Shown here: positions 16,648 through 25,628 of the stretch, piece by piece
Position numbering within the stretch: the stretch's first letter is position 1
Layout of the letters: each line of letters starts with the position of its first letter
Assembly: GCF_039978735.1 (NCBI RefSeq)
Contig: NZ_JBDWAS010000005.1
Coordinates: 1-64,000 of the forward strand
Length of the DNA: 64,000 nucleotides
Direction: 5' to 3'
Source: Maricaulis sp039978735
Lineage (GTDB): Bacteria > Pseudomonadota > Alphaproteobacteria > Caulobacterales > Maricaulaceae
Notes under the pieces: model-generated
The model's database searches: none
Seen by the model: the letters and a program-made list of their open reading frames with translations, nothing else
Told to the model about the DNA's origin: nothing
Program-made: the position numbers and the translations under genes

Positions 16648-18054
16648 ATGCCAAAAAACGAAAAACAGGCTCAGCAAGAACGGGAGCCCAATACCAAGCC
16701 ATCCAAGGTCAATGTGCCGGTCGTGTCGGCGATCGGTCCGCATGGGGAGTTGATCGAGACTATCTTCGATACTGATCGCGAGCGACCAAAGCTTGCCATC
16801 TGGAAGAACTTGAACGCACAGGTCCTTGACAGCTACACGCCGGACAGCCTGACACGCTACGTGCCCTTTGCGGGAGCCAAAGCGCTGGTCGAGCACAATG
16901 TCGTCCAGTTCGCGCAGGGGCCGATGGAATACGGAACGACCTGCGACCTCGTCGATGCGATCCGGGCCTACATCCACAAATATGTCGATGTCTCGGAAGC
17001 CTTCGAGCGGCTCGCCGCCAACTACGTGTTGTTGACCTGGGTGCATGACCGGTTCAACGAACTGCCGTACCTGCGTCGGCGCGGCGACTATGGAACTGGG
17101 AAGACGCGCTTTTTGACCGTCGTCGGATCGATCTGCTTCAAGCCGATTTTTGCGGGCGGCGCGTCGACCACATCGCCGATCTTTCATCTCCTCAATCAGA
17201 TTGGCGGGACGCTGGTGATCGACGAGGCGGATTTCCGCTTCTCCGATGAAAGCGCGCTCATCGCGAAGATCCTCAATGCTGGCAATGTGAAGGGGTATCC
17301 TGTGCTGCGAAGCGAGACCACCAATGGCAAGGATTTTCGTCCCCGCGCGTTCAAAGTCTTCGGTCCCAAACTGGTGGGTATGCGTGGGCGATACGACGAT
17401 CCGGCGCTGGAAAGCCGTTTCCTCACCGAGACGAGTTCCAATCCGACTGATCGACAGGATGTTCCTATCAACCTGCCCAGCGAGCAGGCGGCCGATGCTG
17501 CCGTTCTTCGCGACAAGCTTCTCTTATACCGGTTCCGGAACTTTGCGCGCCTCGGTGCGCCGGACCGGCTCGACGCGGCTGCGAACGGTATAGAGCCGCG
17601 CATGCATCAGATCTTGGCACCCCTGATGTCCGTTGCCGAGGAGGAGACCGATCGCCAAGCGATCCTTGCCCATGCGTCAGCGGCTCAGGAGGCGCTCAGA
17701 GAAGCCCGCGGCCAAACGATCGAGGCCGAGGTGCTTACCGTAATCAGGAAGCTGATGAAGAGCGAGCAAGGTGTCGGGGTGCGCATCCAGGATATCGCAT
17801 CGGCACATGGACGCGCCTATCTCGATGCCGTCAGCAAGCCGCTCGCTCCGCGCGCCATGGGGGACATCGTGCGCACCAAGCTGAATTTGAAGACCCGGAA
17901 GAGCCATGGCGTATTCATCGTGTCCAAGACGCAGCACGGCACGCTGGAACGGCTCTACGAGCGCTATAGCGTGACCGATGAGGATGTGGCCCGATTAGCC
18001 GACCTTCTGGGGGAGACGACGCACATGGAGTTCGGGGACATTGGGGGAGGGTAG
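16648..18054 (+). CDS. P-loop ATPase of phage/plasmid type, function unknown
   Basis: 468 residues. Walker A GDYGTGKTRF is near residue 147-156 and Walker B GTLVIDEADF near 188-197, with an arginine-finger-like stretch ESRFLTE near 260. The pattern resembles AAA+ ATPases encoded beside plasmid or phage replication genes (D5/primase-helicase-like), but no primase domain is visible. The C-terminus has a winged-helix-like region (GVGVRIQDIASAHGRAYLDA...). It begins 40 bases after operator copy B and heads a rightward block of ATPase genes. Confidence 0.65.
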   Translation: MPKNEKQAQQEREPNTKPSKVNVPVVSAIGPHGELIETIFDTDRERPKLAIWKNLNAQVLDSYTPDSLTRYVPFAGAKALVEHNVVQFAQGPMEYGTTCDLVDAIRAYIHKYVDVSEAFERLAANYVLLTWVHDRFNELPYLRRRGDYGTGKTRFLTVVGSICFKPIFAGGASTTSPIFHLLNQIGGTLVIDEADFRFSDESALIAKILNAGNVKGYPVLRSETTNGKDFRPRAFKVFGPKLVGMRGRYDDPALESRFLTETSSNPTDRQDVPINLPSEQAADAAVLRDKLLLYRFRNFARLGAPDRLDAAANGIEPRMHQILAPLMSVAEEETDRQAILAHASAAQEALREARGQTIEAEVLTVIRKLMKSEQGVGVRIQDIASAHGRAYLDAVSKPLAPRAMGDIVRTKLNLKTRKSHGVFIVSKTQHGTLERLYERYSVTDEDVARLADLLGETTHMEFGDIGGG

Positions 18055-18141
18055 GCGGACGAGGCAGTGTAGCGTCCACGCCTTGGCGTTTGCGGGGCAA
18101 CAGCGCCCCGGGTGGGCGCCAACACCCCCCAACGTCCCCAA

Positions 18142-18177
18142 AGTATCCATTTGCAGCTGCTGCAAATGCCCACGTCT
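18142..18177. promoter_or_regulatory. Island-wide operator copy C
   Basis: Right arm TGCAAATGCCCACG (18161-18174), spacer GCTGC, left arm AGTATCCATTTGCA (18142-18155), conserved only in its inner half. The 18-mer CTGCAAATGCCCACGTCT (18160-18177) is identical to copy B. It lies about 145 bases before the DUF3768 gene. Confidence 0.7.
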
Positions 18178-18321
18178 ACCGGAACGCTACCGATTTGCGA
18201 GAATGCAGGCGTGCGGGGAGCTGCCATCCTCCGCACGATTATCAGCATCGGACACGCCGTTCTTTCGGTGTCGTCCGCCGGCATCGACTGGCGATGTCGG
18301 CGACGCGATACGGAGAGAGAC

Positions 18322-18663
18322 ATGGAAACGACGACCGACTGCCGGACTTGCACGATCCGCGAACTCAACGATGACCTGCGGATCAAGGGAGAGGGTGGTC
18401 AGATGTTCATGACCCAGGGCGTGAAGGAGAAGGGTGAGGTGTTCTACACCGCTGCCGTTCATGCGCTGCGCGTGTATGACGACTTCACATCGGAAAACGA
18501 TCCCTACGGCGACCACGACTTCGGTCGGTTTGTGATCCAGGGCGAAGCGCTTCTCTGGAAGATCGACTACTACGACGAGAACATGGAATTCGGGTCCGAC
18601 GATCCGTCCAATCCAGACAAAACCACGCGCGTGCTCACGCTGATGCTCGCGAACGAATACTAG
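18322..18663 (+). CDS. DUF3768 family protein
   Basis: 113 residues from ATG 18322, GGAGAGAG just upstream. The DUF3768 pattern is clear: IRELNDDLRIKGEGGQMFMT, then VHALRVYDDFTSENDPYGDHDFG and LLWKIDYYD. The family is common in alphaproteobacterial plasmids and islands; its function is unknown. An N-terminal C-x2-C (DCRTC) is present. The leader (18279-18302 and into the ATG) has a partial duplicate at 30769-30815. A strong terminator follows directly. Confidence 0.85.
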   Translation: METTTDCRTCTIRELNDDLRIKGEGGQMFMTQGVKEKGEVFYTAAVHALRVYDDFTSENDPYGDHDFGRFVIQGEALLWKIDYYDENMEFGSDDPSNPDKTTRVLTLMLANEY

Positions 18664-18669
18664 CTCTTT

Positions 18670-18694
18670 GGCCCCGCCCTTCGCGGGGCCTTTT
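18670..18694 (+). terminator. Rho-independent terminator after DUF3768 gene
   Basis: GGCCCCGC (18670-18677), loop CCTTC, GCGGGGCC (18683-18690), then TTTT. It sits 7 bases after the DUF3768 stop and separates it from the ATPase gene at 18777, which has its own operator-like half-site. Confidence 0.88.
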
Positions 18695-18724
18695 CCTGCG
18701 TTGGCAACCTTCTGCTGGCGCGTC

Positions 18725-18742
18725 CTGCAAATCCCCACGTCT
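18725..18742. promoter_or_regulatory. Island-wide operator half-site, copy D
   Basis: CTGCAAATCCCCACGTCT differs by one base from the 18-mer of copies B and C. No left arm is visible at the expected spacing. It lies 35 bases before the ATPase gene start at 18777. Confidence 0.6.
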
Positions 18743-18776
18743 ACGCGGGCAGGTTTTGTGCCGGTAGGCTTGGAGA

Positions 18777-19970
18777 ATGCATCACCAATACAATCGAGCC
18801 GTCCGGTATTTCGCGCGTGTCCGGCACCGCGATGACGACAGGCTATTCGGTATCAAACAAGCGGACCGCATGTCCCACATCTATGTTGTCGGCAAGACGG
18901 GGACGGGGAAAACCACCCTGTTGGAGACCATGCTTGAAGGCGACATTCGAAATGGGGTCGGATGTGCGCTGCTCGATCCACATGGCGATCTGGCCGAGCG
19001 GCTGCTGCGTGGAACGAGTGCCGAGGAAAAGGCTCGTATCGTCTATGTCGACCCGGCCGATCCGAAGGCAACGATCAGCTACAATCCGCTGATGCGCACC
19101 ACGCCGCCATTGCGCCCTCTCGTAGCTGCGGGCCTCCTGGACGTCTTCAAGCTGATGTGGAGCGATGCCTGGGGCTCGCGGATGGAGCACGTGCTGCGCA
19201 ATGCGCTCTTGGCGCTTCTCGACCAGCCCAAAGCAACACTACCGGACATCCTGCTCCTGATCACCGATGACGCATTCCGGAAAACGGCATTGCCTCATAT
19301 CCAGAATGAACAGGTCCGGCGCTATTGGGAGAGAGAGTTCCCGGCCTATGCCAAGCGCTATCGAGGCGAGGCCATCGCGCCGATCCAGTCGAAGGTCGGC
19401 GCACTCCTCGCGGATCCGCGGCTCTTGCGCTTCTTCACGGCGAAGACCGAGCCACTGCGGCTCCGCACGCTCATGGACGATGGCAAGGTGCTTGTCGTGA
19501 ACCTTTCTAAGGGGCGACTGGGGGCTGATAGCTCCGCGCTTCTGGGAGGCGTTCTGACGACAATGCTGGGCGTTTCGGCCTTCTCGCGGGTCGCGCTGCC
19601 GGAAAACCGCCGCCGGCGTTTTTTCGTCTACATTGACGAGTTCCAGACTTTCACGACCCTCGCACTCGCGCAGATGCTTGCCGAGCTGCGCAAGACCGGG
19701 GTTGCCATGGTTTTGGCGCACCAATTCCTGCAGCAGATCGACCCGCCCGTGCGCCACGCGGTGCTTGGCAATGCCGGGACCCTTATCACCTTTCGAGTGG
19801 GGGCCGAGGATGCAGCCTATTTGGCAAAGGAGCTTGAGCCGAAATTCTCCCGTCTCGATCTCATCAATCTGCCCAACCACCACATCTACCTTCGACTGAT
19901 GATCGACGGTGCGCCAAGTCGGCCGTTCAGCGCGACAACGATCCTGCCCGATCAAGTCCCGTCAACCTAG
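18777..19970 (+). CDS. VirD4/TraG-like cytosolic ATPase
   Basis: 397 residues. Walker A VVGKTGTGKTTLL (about 36-48), then CALLDPHGDLAERLL, and Walker B RFFVYIDEFQTF near 282. These match the type IV coupling-protein/HerA group that moves DNA. Unlike true coupling proteins it has no N-terminal membrane helices, and no secretion-channel or relaxase genes are in the window. It follows a terminator and operator half-site D, and precedes a related but larger ATPase with a nuclease-like tail. Confidence 0.8.
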   Translation: MHHQYNRAVRYFARVRHRDDDRLFGIKQADRMSHIYVVGKTGTGKTTLLETMLEGDIRNGVGCALLDPHGDLAERLLRGTSAEEKARIVYVDPADPKATISYNPLMRTTPPLRPLVAAGLLDVFKLMWSDAWGSRMEHVLRNALLALLDQPKATLPDILLLITDDAFRKTALPHIQNEQVRRYWEREFPAYAKRYRGEAIAPIQSKVGALLADPRLLRFFTAKTEPLRLRTLMDDGKVLVVNLSKGRLGADSSALLGGVLTTMLGVSAFSRVALPENRRRRFFVYIDEFQTFTTLALAQMLAELRKTGVAMVLAHQFLQQIDPPVRHAVLGNAGTLITFRVGAEDAAYLAKELEPKFSRLDLINLPNHHIYLRLMIDGAPSRPFSATTILPDQVPST

Positions 19971-20045
19971 CTACCCAATGGTGGACTCGCTTAGGTTGTC
20001 AATTTCGTGTATCTATTCTTTTAAGGGAAACGTAGGGAGGATGGC

Positions 20046-20450
20046 ATGCAGCTGAAGATCAAGCGCAGCCAGAAGTCCGGTCTCACCGGCACACCGATAT
20101 TCATTCTCGATGTGATGGCAGAACTCAGCGATGAAGAGCATGAACTCGTCAAGAAGTACCGACTGAAAAACTTGCTTGTCTATACGTCCGAAGCGGCGAA
20201 CCAGAACCTTGCCAAAGCCGAGGCCGGGAACTGGGCAGGGTTGGGCGGTGCGCTCATGGATCGGCTGACGAAACGGTCGTTTTCTCTCGATGATCTCGTC
20301 AATGGACAACACATCGAGTGCAAAGATCTCGACGAGGTCATTGGAACTGAAAGCCAGGTCCACATTGCTTGCCAGAATATTCGTGGCTATCTCGACGTCG
20401 CGAAGAGTTTCGACGGCACCGAACAAATCCTAGAGGTCGAGCCCGCCTAG
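20046..20450 (+). CDS. Hypothetical protein between two ATPases
   Basis: 134 residues, ATG 20046 with GGAGG five bases upstream. I recognise no domain; it is soluble, mixed alpha/beta, with an acidic C-terminus. It ends 5 bases before the ATG of the large ATPase-nuclease gene, so the two are almost certainly co-transcribed and may act together. Confidence 0.6.
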   Translation: MQLKIKRSQKSGLTGTPIFILDVMAELSDEEHELVKKYRLKNLLVYTSEAANQNLAKAEAGNWAGLGGALMDRLTKRSFSLDDLVNGQHIECKDLDEVIGTESQVHIACQNIRGYLDVAKSFDGTEQILEVEPA

Positions 20451-20455
20451 GGTCG

Positions 20456-23320
20456 ATGCCGGAAGACTTCCTTTCCGAGGTCGCGAAGTGGTGGCGTGAA
20501 GGCGTGGAGGCAGGCCGCAATTCGCCGTCGCTCGGTCCAAAAGTCGGGCGAGGGCTGTTTTCCAACTGGTTCCTCACAGAGCGCGAGCGCGACATCCGCG
20601 ACCTGGTGGGATTGCACGAGCGATTGCGTCTTCGGCATGCCGCCATGCCAGCGCTCTCGCTCGACGCAAAATCCAAGGTGATCGGCGAAATACTGACGGG
20701 CGCCTTTCGTATCAGCGATGCGCGATACAATCGGCCGCTTCTTGAAGCCTATTACGATCTGGTCGACCGCATCCTCATAGAGGAGTGCTACTGGTGCCCG
20801 GAATACGATCCGGGCGACATCGCGGGATTGCCGCTTTCCACCCGCGTCGAGCTACGCGCATTTCTGCTACGCCGCAATCGCTTCTACGACGCATTCGACA
20901 AACGCCTCAGTATCCTCGGCACAACGCTGATGACACTCGGTGCCGACATTTTCGATGCTGTGGCCGAACAAGTCGGTCTGGACGAGAGCGAGGAAGACGC
21001 GAGGCTCTGGCTCGACGTTCCGCTAGCCGGTGCCGCGGAGGATGCGCCGGCATTGATCGAGCAGGTCGTGCGAACGGTTTGTTCGGAGCAGGAGCCGCTC
21101 TATCAACACGAACTCGCTGTCGACCTGCGCGAACAATTCATGCGCAATCTCCATGTGGCTTCTGGCATCAATCCGAACGACGTATCCAGCACCAAACCCC
21201 TGCTCCTACCACGCGCCGCAGAGGGGCAGTCGCCCTCCGAGCTGGTCGAAACCTATCTGGAATACACACCCTTCCAGGCCCTATTCGAAGCGGCCTTGCC
21301 TATGCCGATCCCGGAGCGCGTACGCTCCGAACATGCGCTTATTGTCGGCGGCTCGGGGCACGGCAAAAGCCAGCTTCTCCAAAAATTCATCCACCATGAT
21401 CTGACGAGTAGTGGTGAGTGCCCGCCGGGCGTGATCGTGATCGACAGCCAGGGCGACCTCATCCATACGATCTCCCGTCTGTCGCTGTTCGATCCTGAAG
21501 CGGCCGACACCCTGGCGGACCGGGTGATCCTGATCGACCCAAACGATGTCGAGTTCCCGGTTGCGCTCAACCTCTTTGCCTTCGACGCCGCGCGGTTGGA
21601 GGGGTATGACCGCGCCAACAAGGAGCGCGTTCTAAACTCCGTCATCGATCTCTATGACTACTTCTTCTCTGCGCTATTGGGCGCGGAGCTGACACAGAAG
21701 CAGGGTGTCGTCTTTCGGTATCTCGCCCGTTTGATGCTCGCGATTCCGAACGCAACGATCCAGACGCTTCGTGAGCTGATGGAGGATGGCAAGCCGTTCA
21801 AGCCATACATGGAAACGCTCGACGGTTCGGCGAAGCGCTTCTTCGAGACCGAATTTTTCTCGCGAAGCTTTGTGGCCACCAAGACGCAGATCCTGCGCCG
21901 GCTCTGGGGTGTGCTTGCCAACCCTGTCTTCGAGCGCATGTTCTCGCATCCGGAGAACAAGATCGACCTCTTCGACGCCATGAATGAGGGCAAGATCGTC
22001 CTCATCAATACGGCCAAGGACCTTCTCAAATCTGAGGGCTGCTCGATCTTCGGCCGCTTCTTCATCGCCAAGATCGCCCAGGCCGCACTCGAACGTGCGA
22101 CCGTATCGGAAGCCGATCGACGGCCTTGTTACGTCTATATCGATGAGGCGCACGACTATTTCGACGAAACTCTGGAGCACCTGTTCAACCAGGCCCGTAA
22201 ATACCGTGTCGGGCTGCATATTGCCGCTCAACATCTCGACCAAATGCCGACGCGGCTGCGCTCCACCGTGTTGGCGTCGACATCGCTCAAGTTCGCTGGC
22301 GGTGTTTCGGCAAAGGATGCGCGGGCGCTCGCCGACGATATGCGCACGGATGCCGACTTCATCCGCTCCATGCGCAAACGCCGCGGTCAGTCTGAGTTCG
22401 CGGCGTACGTGAAGGGGCGCACAGAGGCCGCCCTTCGCATGAATGTGCCACTTGGGGCGGTGAATGCGCTTCCGATGCTGGATGATCATCAGTACCAAGC
22501 GCTCATCGACGCCAATCGAAAACGGTTCTGCGCCACCCTGGACGAGGTGGAGACGATCATTGCCGCGCCGTCGGCCGAGCGGCCTCTCAACATGGAGCCC
22601 ATGCCCCAGTCGAAAGGCGAGCCGGGAGAGGAGGTGTTGCACGTAGACCAGCCGCTATCCGAGGAGAGAACAGAAATCGCGCTTCCTTCCGTCCAACCGA
22701 TGGTGCCACCCCAAGGTATGCTACCGAAAGACGAACCCGACACGCTGGTTGAGGACGTTAAAGAAACAAGGCGCGACGAGATCGACCGATACGTTGCCGG
22801 TGTCGGAGGGCAACAGCACCGCAAGCTCCAGCAGATGGTGCGGGAGCTTGCCCAAGAGCGTGGATTCAAAGTGACGGTTGAAAAGCCCGTCTTGGGCGGG
22901 GGAGGGCAGGTCGATGTCGCCCTGGAACACGAACGGCTATCCGTGGGTGTCGAAATCTCGATCTCAACGAATATCGATCACGAACGCAAAAATGTCGTGA
23001 AGTGCTTCGAGGCGGGATTCGATCGGGTGTTCTTGGTCGTGCCCGATGCATCGAAACGCGCTCGCTTCAGCGAGATCATTGGGACAACGCTTGCAGACGA
23101 TCAGGTCGCTAAATTCGAAGCCTTGGCGATTAATGAAGTTCCAGGTGCACTCGATGCCCTGGCGGCTCAGCTATCGTCGACAGAGGAAGTGATCCGGGGG
23201 TGGCGCGTCAGAACACACCTCAAACCGATATCAGAAGAGGAGGCCCAGCATCGGCGCGAGACGCTTGGGAAGATCATTGCGGAAACGGTGGGAAACAAGC
23301 GGTGTCCGACCGTCGATTGA
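20456..23320 (+). CDS. HerA/VirD4-like ATPase with C-terminal nuclease-like domain
   Basis: 954 residues from ATG 20456. The first 280 residues are helical and unrecognised. Walker A VGGSGHGKSQLL is near 296-305, IVIDSQGDLI near 330, and Walker B CYVYIDEAHDYF near 557-568, like TraD/HerA DNA pumps. After a charged linker, residues about 780-860 read GFKVTVEKPVLGGGGQVDVA then LSVGVEISIST. This resembles a PD-(D/E)XK nuclease core (D of QVDV, E of VEIS), with Ser in place of the usual Lys. There are no membrane helices. With the 134-aa partner it may be a DNA-translocating nuclease; activity is inferred. Confidence 0.72.
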   Translation: MPEDFLSEVAKWWREGVEAGRNSPSLGPKVGRGLFSNWFLTERERDIRDLVGLHERLRLRHAAMPALSLDAKSKVIGEILTGAFRISDARYNRPLLEAYYDLVDRILIEECYWCPEYDPGDIAGLPLSTRVELRAFLLRRNRFYDAFDKRLSILGTTLMTLGADIFDAVAEQVGLDESEEDARLWLDVPLAGAAEDAPALIEQVVRTVCSEQEPLYQHELAVDLREQFMRNLHVASGINPNDVSSTKPLLLPRAAEGQSPSELVETYLEYTPFQALFEAALPMPIPERVRSEHALIVGGSGHGKSQLLQKFIHHDLTSSGECPPGVIVIDSQGDLIHTISRLSLFDPEAADTLADRVILIDPNDVEFPVALNLFAFDAARLEGYDRANKERVLNSVIDLYDYFFSALLGAELTQKQGVVFRYLARLMLAIPNATIQTLRELMEDGKPFKPYMETLDGSAKRFFETEFFSRSFVATKTQILRRLWGVLANPVFERMFSHPENKIDLFDAMNEGKIVLINTAKDLLKSEGCSIFGRFFIAKIAQAALERATVSEADRRPCYVYIDEAHDYFDETLEHLFNQARKYRVGLHIAAQHLDQMPTRLRSTVLASTSLKFAGGVSAKDARALADDMRTDADFIRSMRKRRGQSEFAAYVKGRTEAALRMNVPLGAVNALPMLDDHQYQALIDANRKRFCATLDEVETIIAAPSAERPLNMEPMPQSKGEPGEEVLHVDQPLSEERTEIALPSVQPMVPPQGMLPKDEPDTLVEDVKETRRDEIDRYVAGVGGQQHRKLQQMVRELAQERGFKVTVEKPVLGGGGQVDVALEHERLSVGVEISISTNIDHERKNVVKCFEAGFDRVFLVVPDASKRARFSEIIGTTLADDQVAKFEALAINEVPGALDALAAQLSSTEEVIRGWRVRTHLKPISEEEAQHRRETLGKIIAETVGNKRCPTVD

Positions 23321-23344
23321 GTAGTCGTTCGACGACAGGCGCGA

Positions 23345-23660
23345 CTAGTGGATTAATCGAAACAAACGAGTTCGATTTGGGATTCCTGCTTTGTCGTAGT
23401 GTGCGAGTCATGGGGATACGCTTCTGCATCTCCTTTACCGTATCGGTCACCAACTCTGATCTATTGTAGGCGATTGTTGCGGCACGGCGCAGGCTCAAGC
23501 ACGGTGTCTTCCATTCCCTCGTCGATCTTCAGGCCGCCATCAACCGCTTCGTCGCGAAGACAACGCCGACATCCCAAAACCCTTCATCTGGAAAGCCAGC
23601 CCGGACGATATCATCGCAGCCCGAAATCGAGGATTCCAAACGTTGGAATCAATCCACTAG
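23345..23660 (+). mobile_element. IS630-family deletion remnant with both ends
   Basis: CTAGTGGATT (23345-23354) and AATCCACTAG (23651-23660) are perfect inverted ends containing TA at 23346-23347 and 23658-23659, as expected for IS630-type insertion at TA. Between them only about 300 bases remain, including the transposase C-terminus. It separates the ATPase block from the metabolic module. Confidence 0.78.
23485..23660 (+). pseudogene. IS630 transposase C-terminal fragment, frameshifted
   Basis: One frame gives RRRLKHGVFHSLVDLQAAIN then RFVAKT. After a one-base slip near 23565 a second frame gives ADIPKPFIWKASPDDIIAAR then NRGFQTLESIH and a stop at 23658-23660. This is the typical end of an IS630 transposase. 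The DDE catalytic part is gone, so it is non-functional. Confidence 0.85.
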
Positions 23661-23761
23661 AGATGCAGCTAGGAAACTGTGGGGACTGAACTGGATCCTC
23701 TATCATGGTCGATTTTTTGGTGGCATAACATTACTTCGATTTGGTAGGGTTGGGGGCAGCT

Positions 23762-24817
23762 GTGGCGAGCGGTGTCGGATTCGGTGCCAAGCAGGGGGTG
23801 GTCCTGCAAATTGAATCTACCGCGATCAGTATGCATCGCGTGACGCTAGCAAGAGGAGGAGCGAGCGCGGGCTTAGCGCCCCTCGGCTCTTGGGATCCCC
23901 GCCCCTTCTTAACGGATCAGAATGGTCGCCGCCTCTTCGAAGAGATCTCCCGCCGGTTGGATCAGAGCGCCAAGCAAGTTGGAGACATCCACGGGGTTGG
24001 GCTGACGTTGCCCGGCACGTTGCGCGGAGAGTCAATTCTTGAGGGGTCGTCTCGTCTGAATATTCGCGAAGAAGTGGACGTAACCGCTCAATTCAAAGCT
24101 CTGGGTGCTCCGCCGACCTATGTATTTCATGACGCGGAGTGCATGGGCCTTGGCGAGGCTTTGTCTGACGATAATCCGAAAGTGCTTTCGCACGGTACCT
24201 TCGCTTTATTGCTGGTAGACGAGGGCATCGGGGCGTCATTTTTTATAGAGGGCAAACCTTACCGCGGGGCAGGCGTAGCGGGTCACATCGGTCGTCTGGT
24301 CGTAGAGCAGCAAGGTACCTTCAATCCCACTTTCGCCTCACGAGGCACGCTTGAGGTTTTTGCCGCGCGGCCTTGGGTGAGTCAGAACGTCGTAAACGAG
24401 TATCTTTGCGAGAAGGGCAAGACCGGCGCGCTTGCACCCACAGCAAGTTCATTTCGCGCTGCGGTTGATGCTGCCGCTTCGGGCAGCATGTTTAGAAGCC
24501 TAACTTTTCAACAACTCGCAGACGGTCTGAGCAGTGCGGACCCTGTTGCAACTTCTGTGCTGACAGATGCAGCGCAACATTTGAGCATCGCGATGAACGC
24601 CATCATCACTATCATGAACCCCCCTCTCATCGTCATGGGCGGGGGCATGATCTTAGAAATCCCCGGTTTCTACGATCTGGTGGTGTCGCATGCACGCCGA
24701 ACGGCGTGGGCAGGCTCTTGGAATGAGACCACGATCAAGGTGGCCAGGCTAGGACGCGATGCGCAAGTAAATGGTGCTGCCTACTCGCTTGCCCGCGCAC
24801 TGGCAGGTAGACGGTAG
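23762..24817 (+). CDS. Divergent ROK-family protein lacking kinase motifs
   Basis: 351 residues from GTG 23762, with GGGGG five bases upstream; TTG 23741 is an alternative. The ROK fold is shown by VGDIHGVGLTLPGTL, GTFALLLVDEGIGASFFIEG, YRGAGVAGHIGRLVV and NPPLIVMGGGM. The N-terminal ATP-binding DIGGT motif is absent (VVLQIESTAIS instead), and the zinc C-x-C-x2-GC cluster is replaced by ASRGTLEVFA. There is no N-terminal HTH, unlike ROK repressors. It may be a sugar-binding regulator without DNA-binding part, a trimmed repressor, or a degraded kinase. The IS630 remnant ends about 100 bases upstream. Confidence 0.7.
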   Translation: MASGVGFGAKQGVVLQIESTAISMHRVTLARGGASAGLAPLGSWDPRPFLTDQNGRRLFEEISRRLDQSAKQVGDIHGVGLTLPGTLRGESILEGSSRLNIREEVDVTAQFKALGAPPTYVFHDAECMGLGEALSDDNPKVLSHGTFALLLVDEGIGASFFIEGKPYRGAGVAGHIGRLVVEQQGTFNPTFASRGTLEVFAARPWVSQNVVNEYLCEKGKTGALAPTASSFRAAVDAAASGSMFRSLTFQQLADGLSSADPVATSVLTDAAQHLSIAMNAIITIMNPPLIVMGGGMILEIPGFYDLVVSHARRTAWAGSWNETTIKVARLGRDAQVNGAAYSLARALAGRR

Positions 24818-24839
24818 TGCGTGCGGAGGAGTAAGGCGC

Positions 24840-25628
24840 TTGCGCGAAGTGATTATTAACGCAGACGACTTCGGTCTGACAGATGGCGTTTGCAGAGCGA
24901 TCGTCGAGCTAATCGACACTGGTGCGGTTTCAAGCACGACGCTGATGCTAGCGGCCGAGGGAAGCATGGCCAGATGCCGCGATTGGCAGATATACAATCG
25001 CGCTGAACGAGTCGGAGTGCATTTGCAGTTAACGAGCGGGCGTCCGTTATCGCCGACGTCTCTTGTTCCAACCCTGGTGAGGTCCGGAGGCGAGTTCAAA
25101 AATCGAACCGAATTGGCCAGCGTCTCCATCGACGAGGTTGAGCGCGAATGGCGGGCGCAAATTGATATGTCCGCTGATCTGCTAGGCAGGTTGCCAACAC
25201 ATTTGGATAGCCATCACGGCGTCCATCATCTTGAGCAGTTTTCCTCGTTGTTCGCCAGACTCGCGATTGAGAAAGATGTTCCGGTCCGAGACCGCACAGC
25301 GATGTTGCTGCTCGGAGCGCCGGATGTCCTGACGGGAAGCGATGTCGTGTTGTATGATTGGACCGCGAAGGGGCTAAACGCAAAGAAATTGGAAGAGCAG
25401 TTGGGTGTGGAGTTCAATGCATCGAGAGCCTCCGATGTAATCGAAGTTGTTACCCATCCAGGATACAGTGACGAGCGGCTGCGCGCGATCAGTGCGTTAA
25501 ATGACCTGCGAGATATTGATCGGAGCGCGCTAGCGGAATTTTCTAACTCTGACTGGCTTGCAAAACATGGTGCGAGGCTGGTGAGCTTCGGTGAGGTCGG
25601 GCACCGCCGTGGAGGCCCTGATGGCTAG
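24840..25628 (+). CDS. ChbG/YdjC-family carbohydrate deacetylase
   Basis: 262 residues from TTG 24840, preceded by GGAGGAG at normal spacing. The family removes acetyl groups from N-acetylated sugars such as chitobiose, using a divalent metal. Seen here: NADDFGLTDGV (metal Asp), VGVHLQLTSG (His), and HLDSHHGVHHL (His pair). The stop overlaps the start of the pentapeptide-repeat gene. It lies in a module with two ROK proteins and a GH13 enzyme, which suggests action on an amino-sugar substrate; the exact substrate is unknown. Confidence 0.85.
   Translation: MREVIINADDFGLTDGVCRAIVELIDTGAVSSTTLMLAAEGSMARCRDWQIYNRAERVGVHLQLTSGRPLSPTSLVPTLVRSGGEFKNRTELASVSIDEVEREWRAQIDMSADLLGRLPTHLDSHHGVHHLEQFSSLFARLAIEKDVPVRDRTAMLLLGAPDVLTGSDVVLYDWTAKGLNAKKLEEQLGVEFNASRASDVIEVVTHPGYSDERLRAISALNDLRDIDRSALAEFSNSDWLAKHGARLVSFGEVGHRRGGPDG

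Noticed and set aside
18777..23320. The ATPase genes as part of a complete conjugation system
   Set aside because: No relaxase, pilin, VirB-type channel genes or clear origin of transfer are visible in the island.
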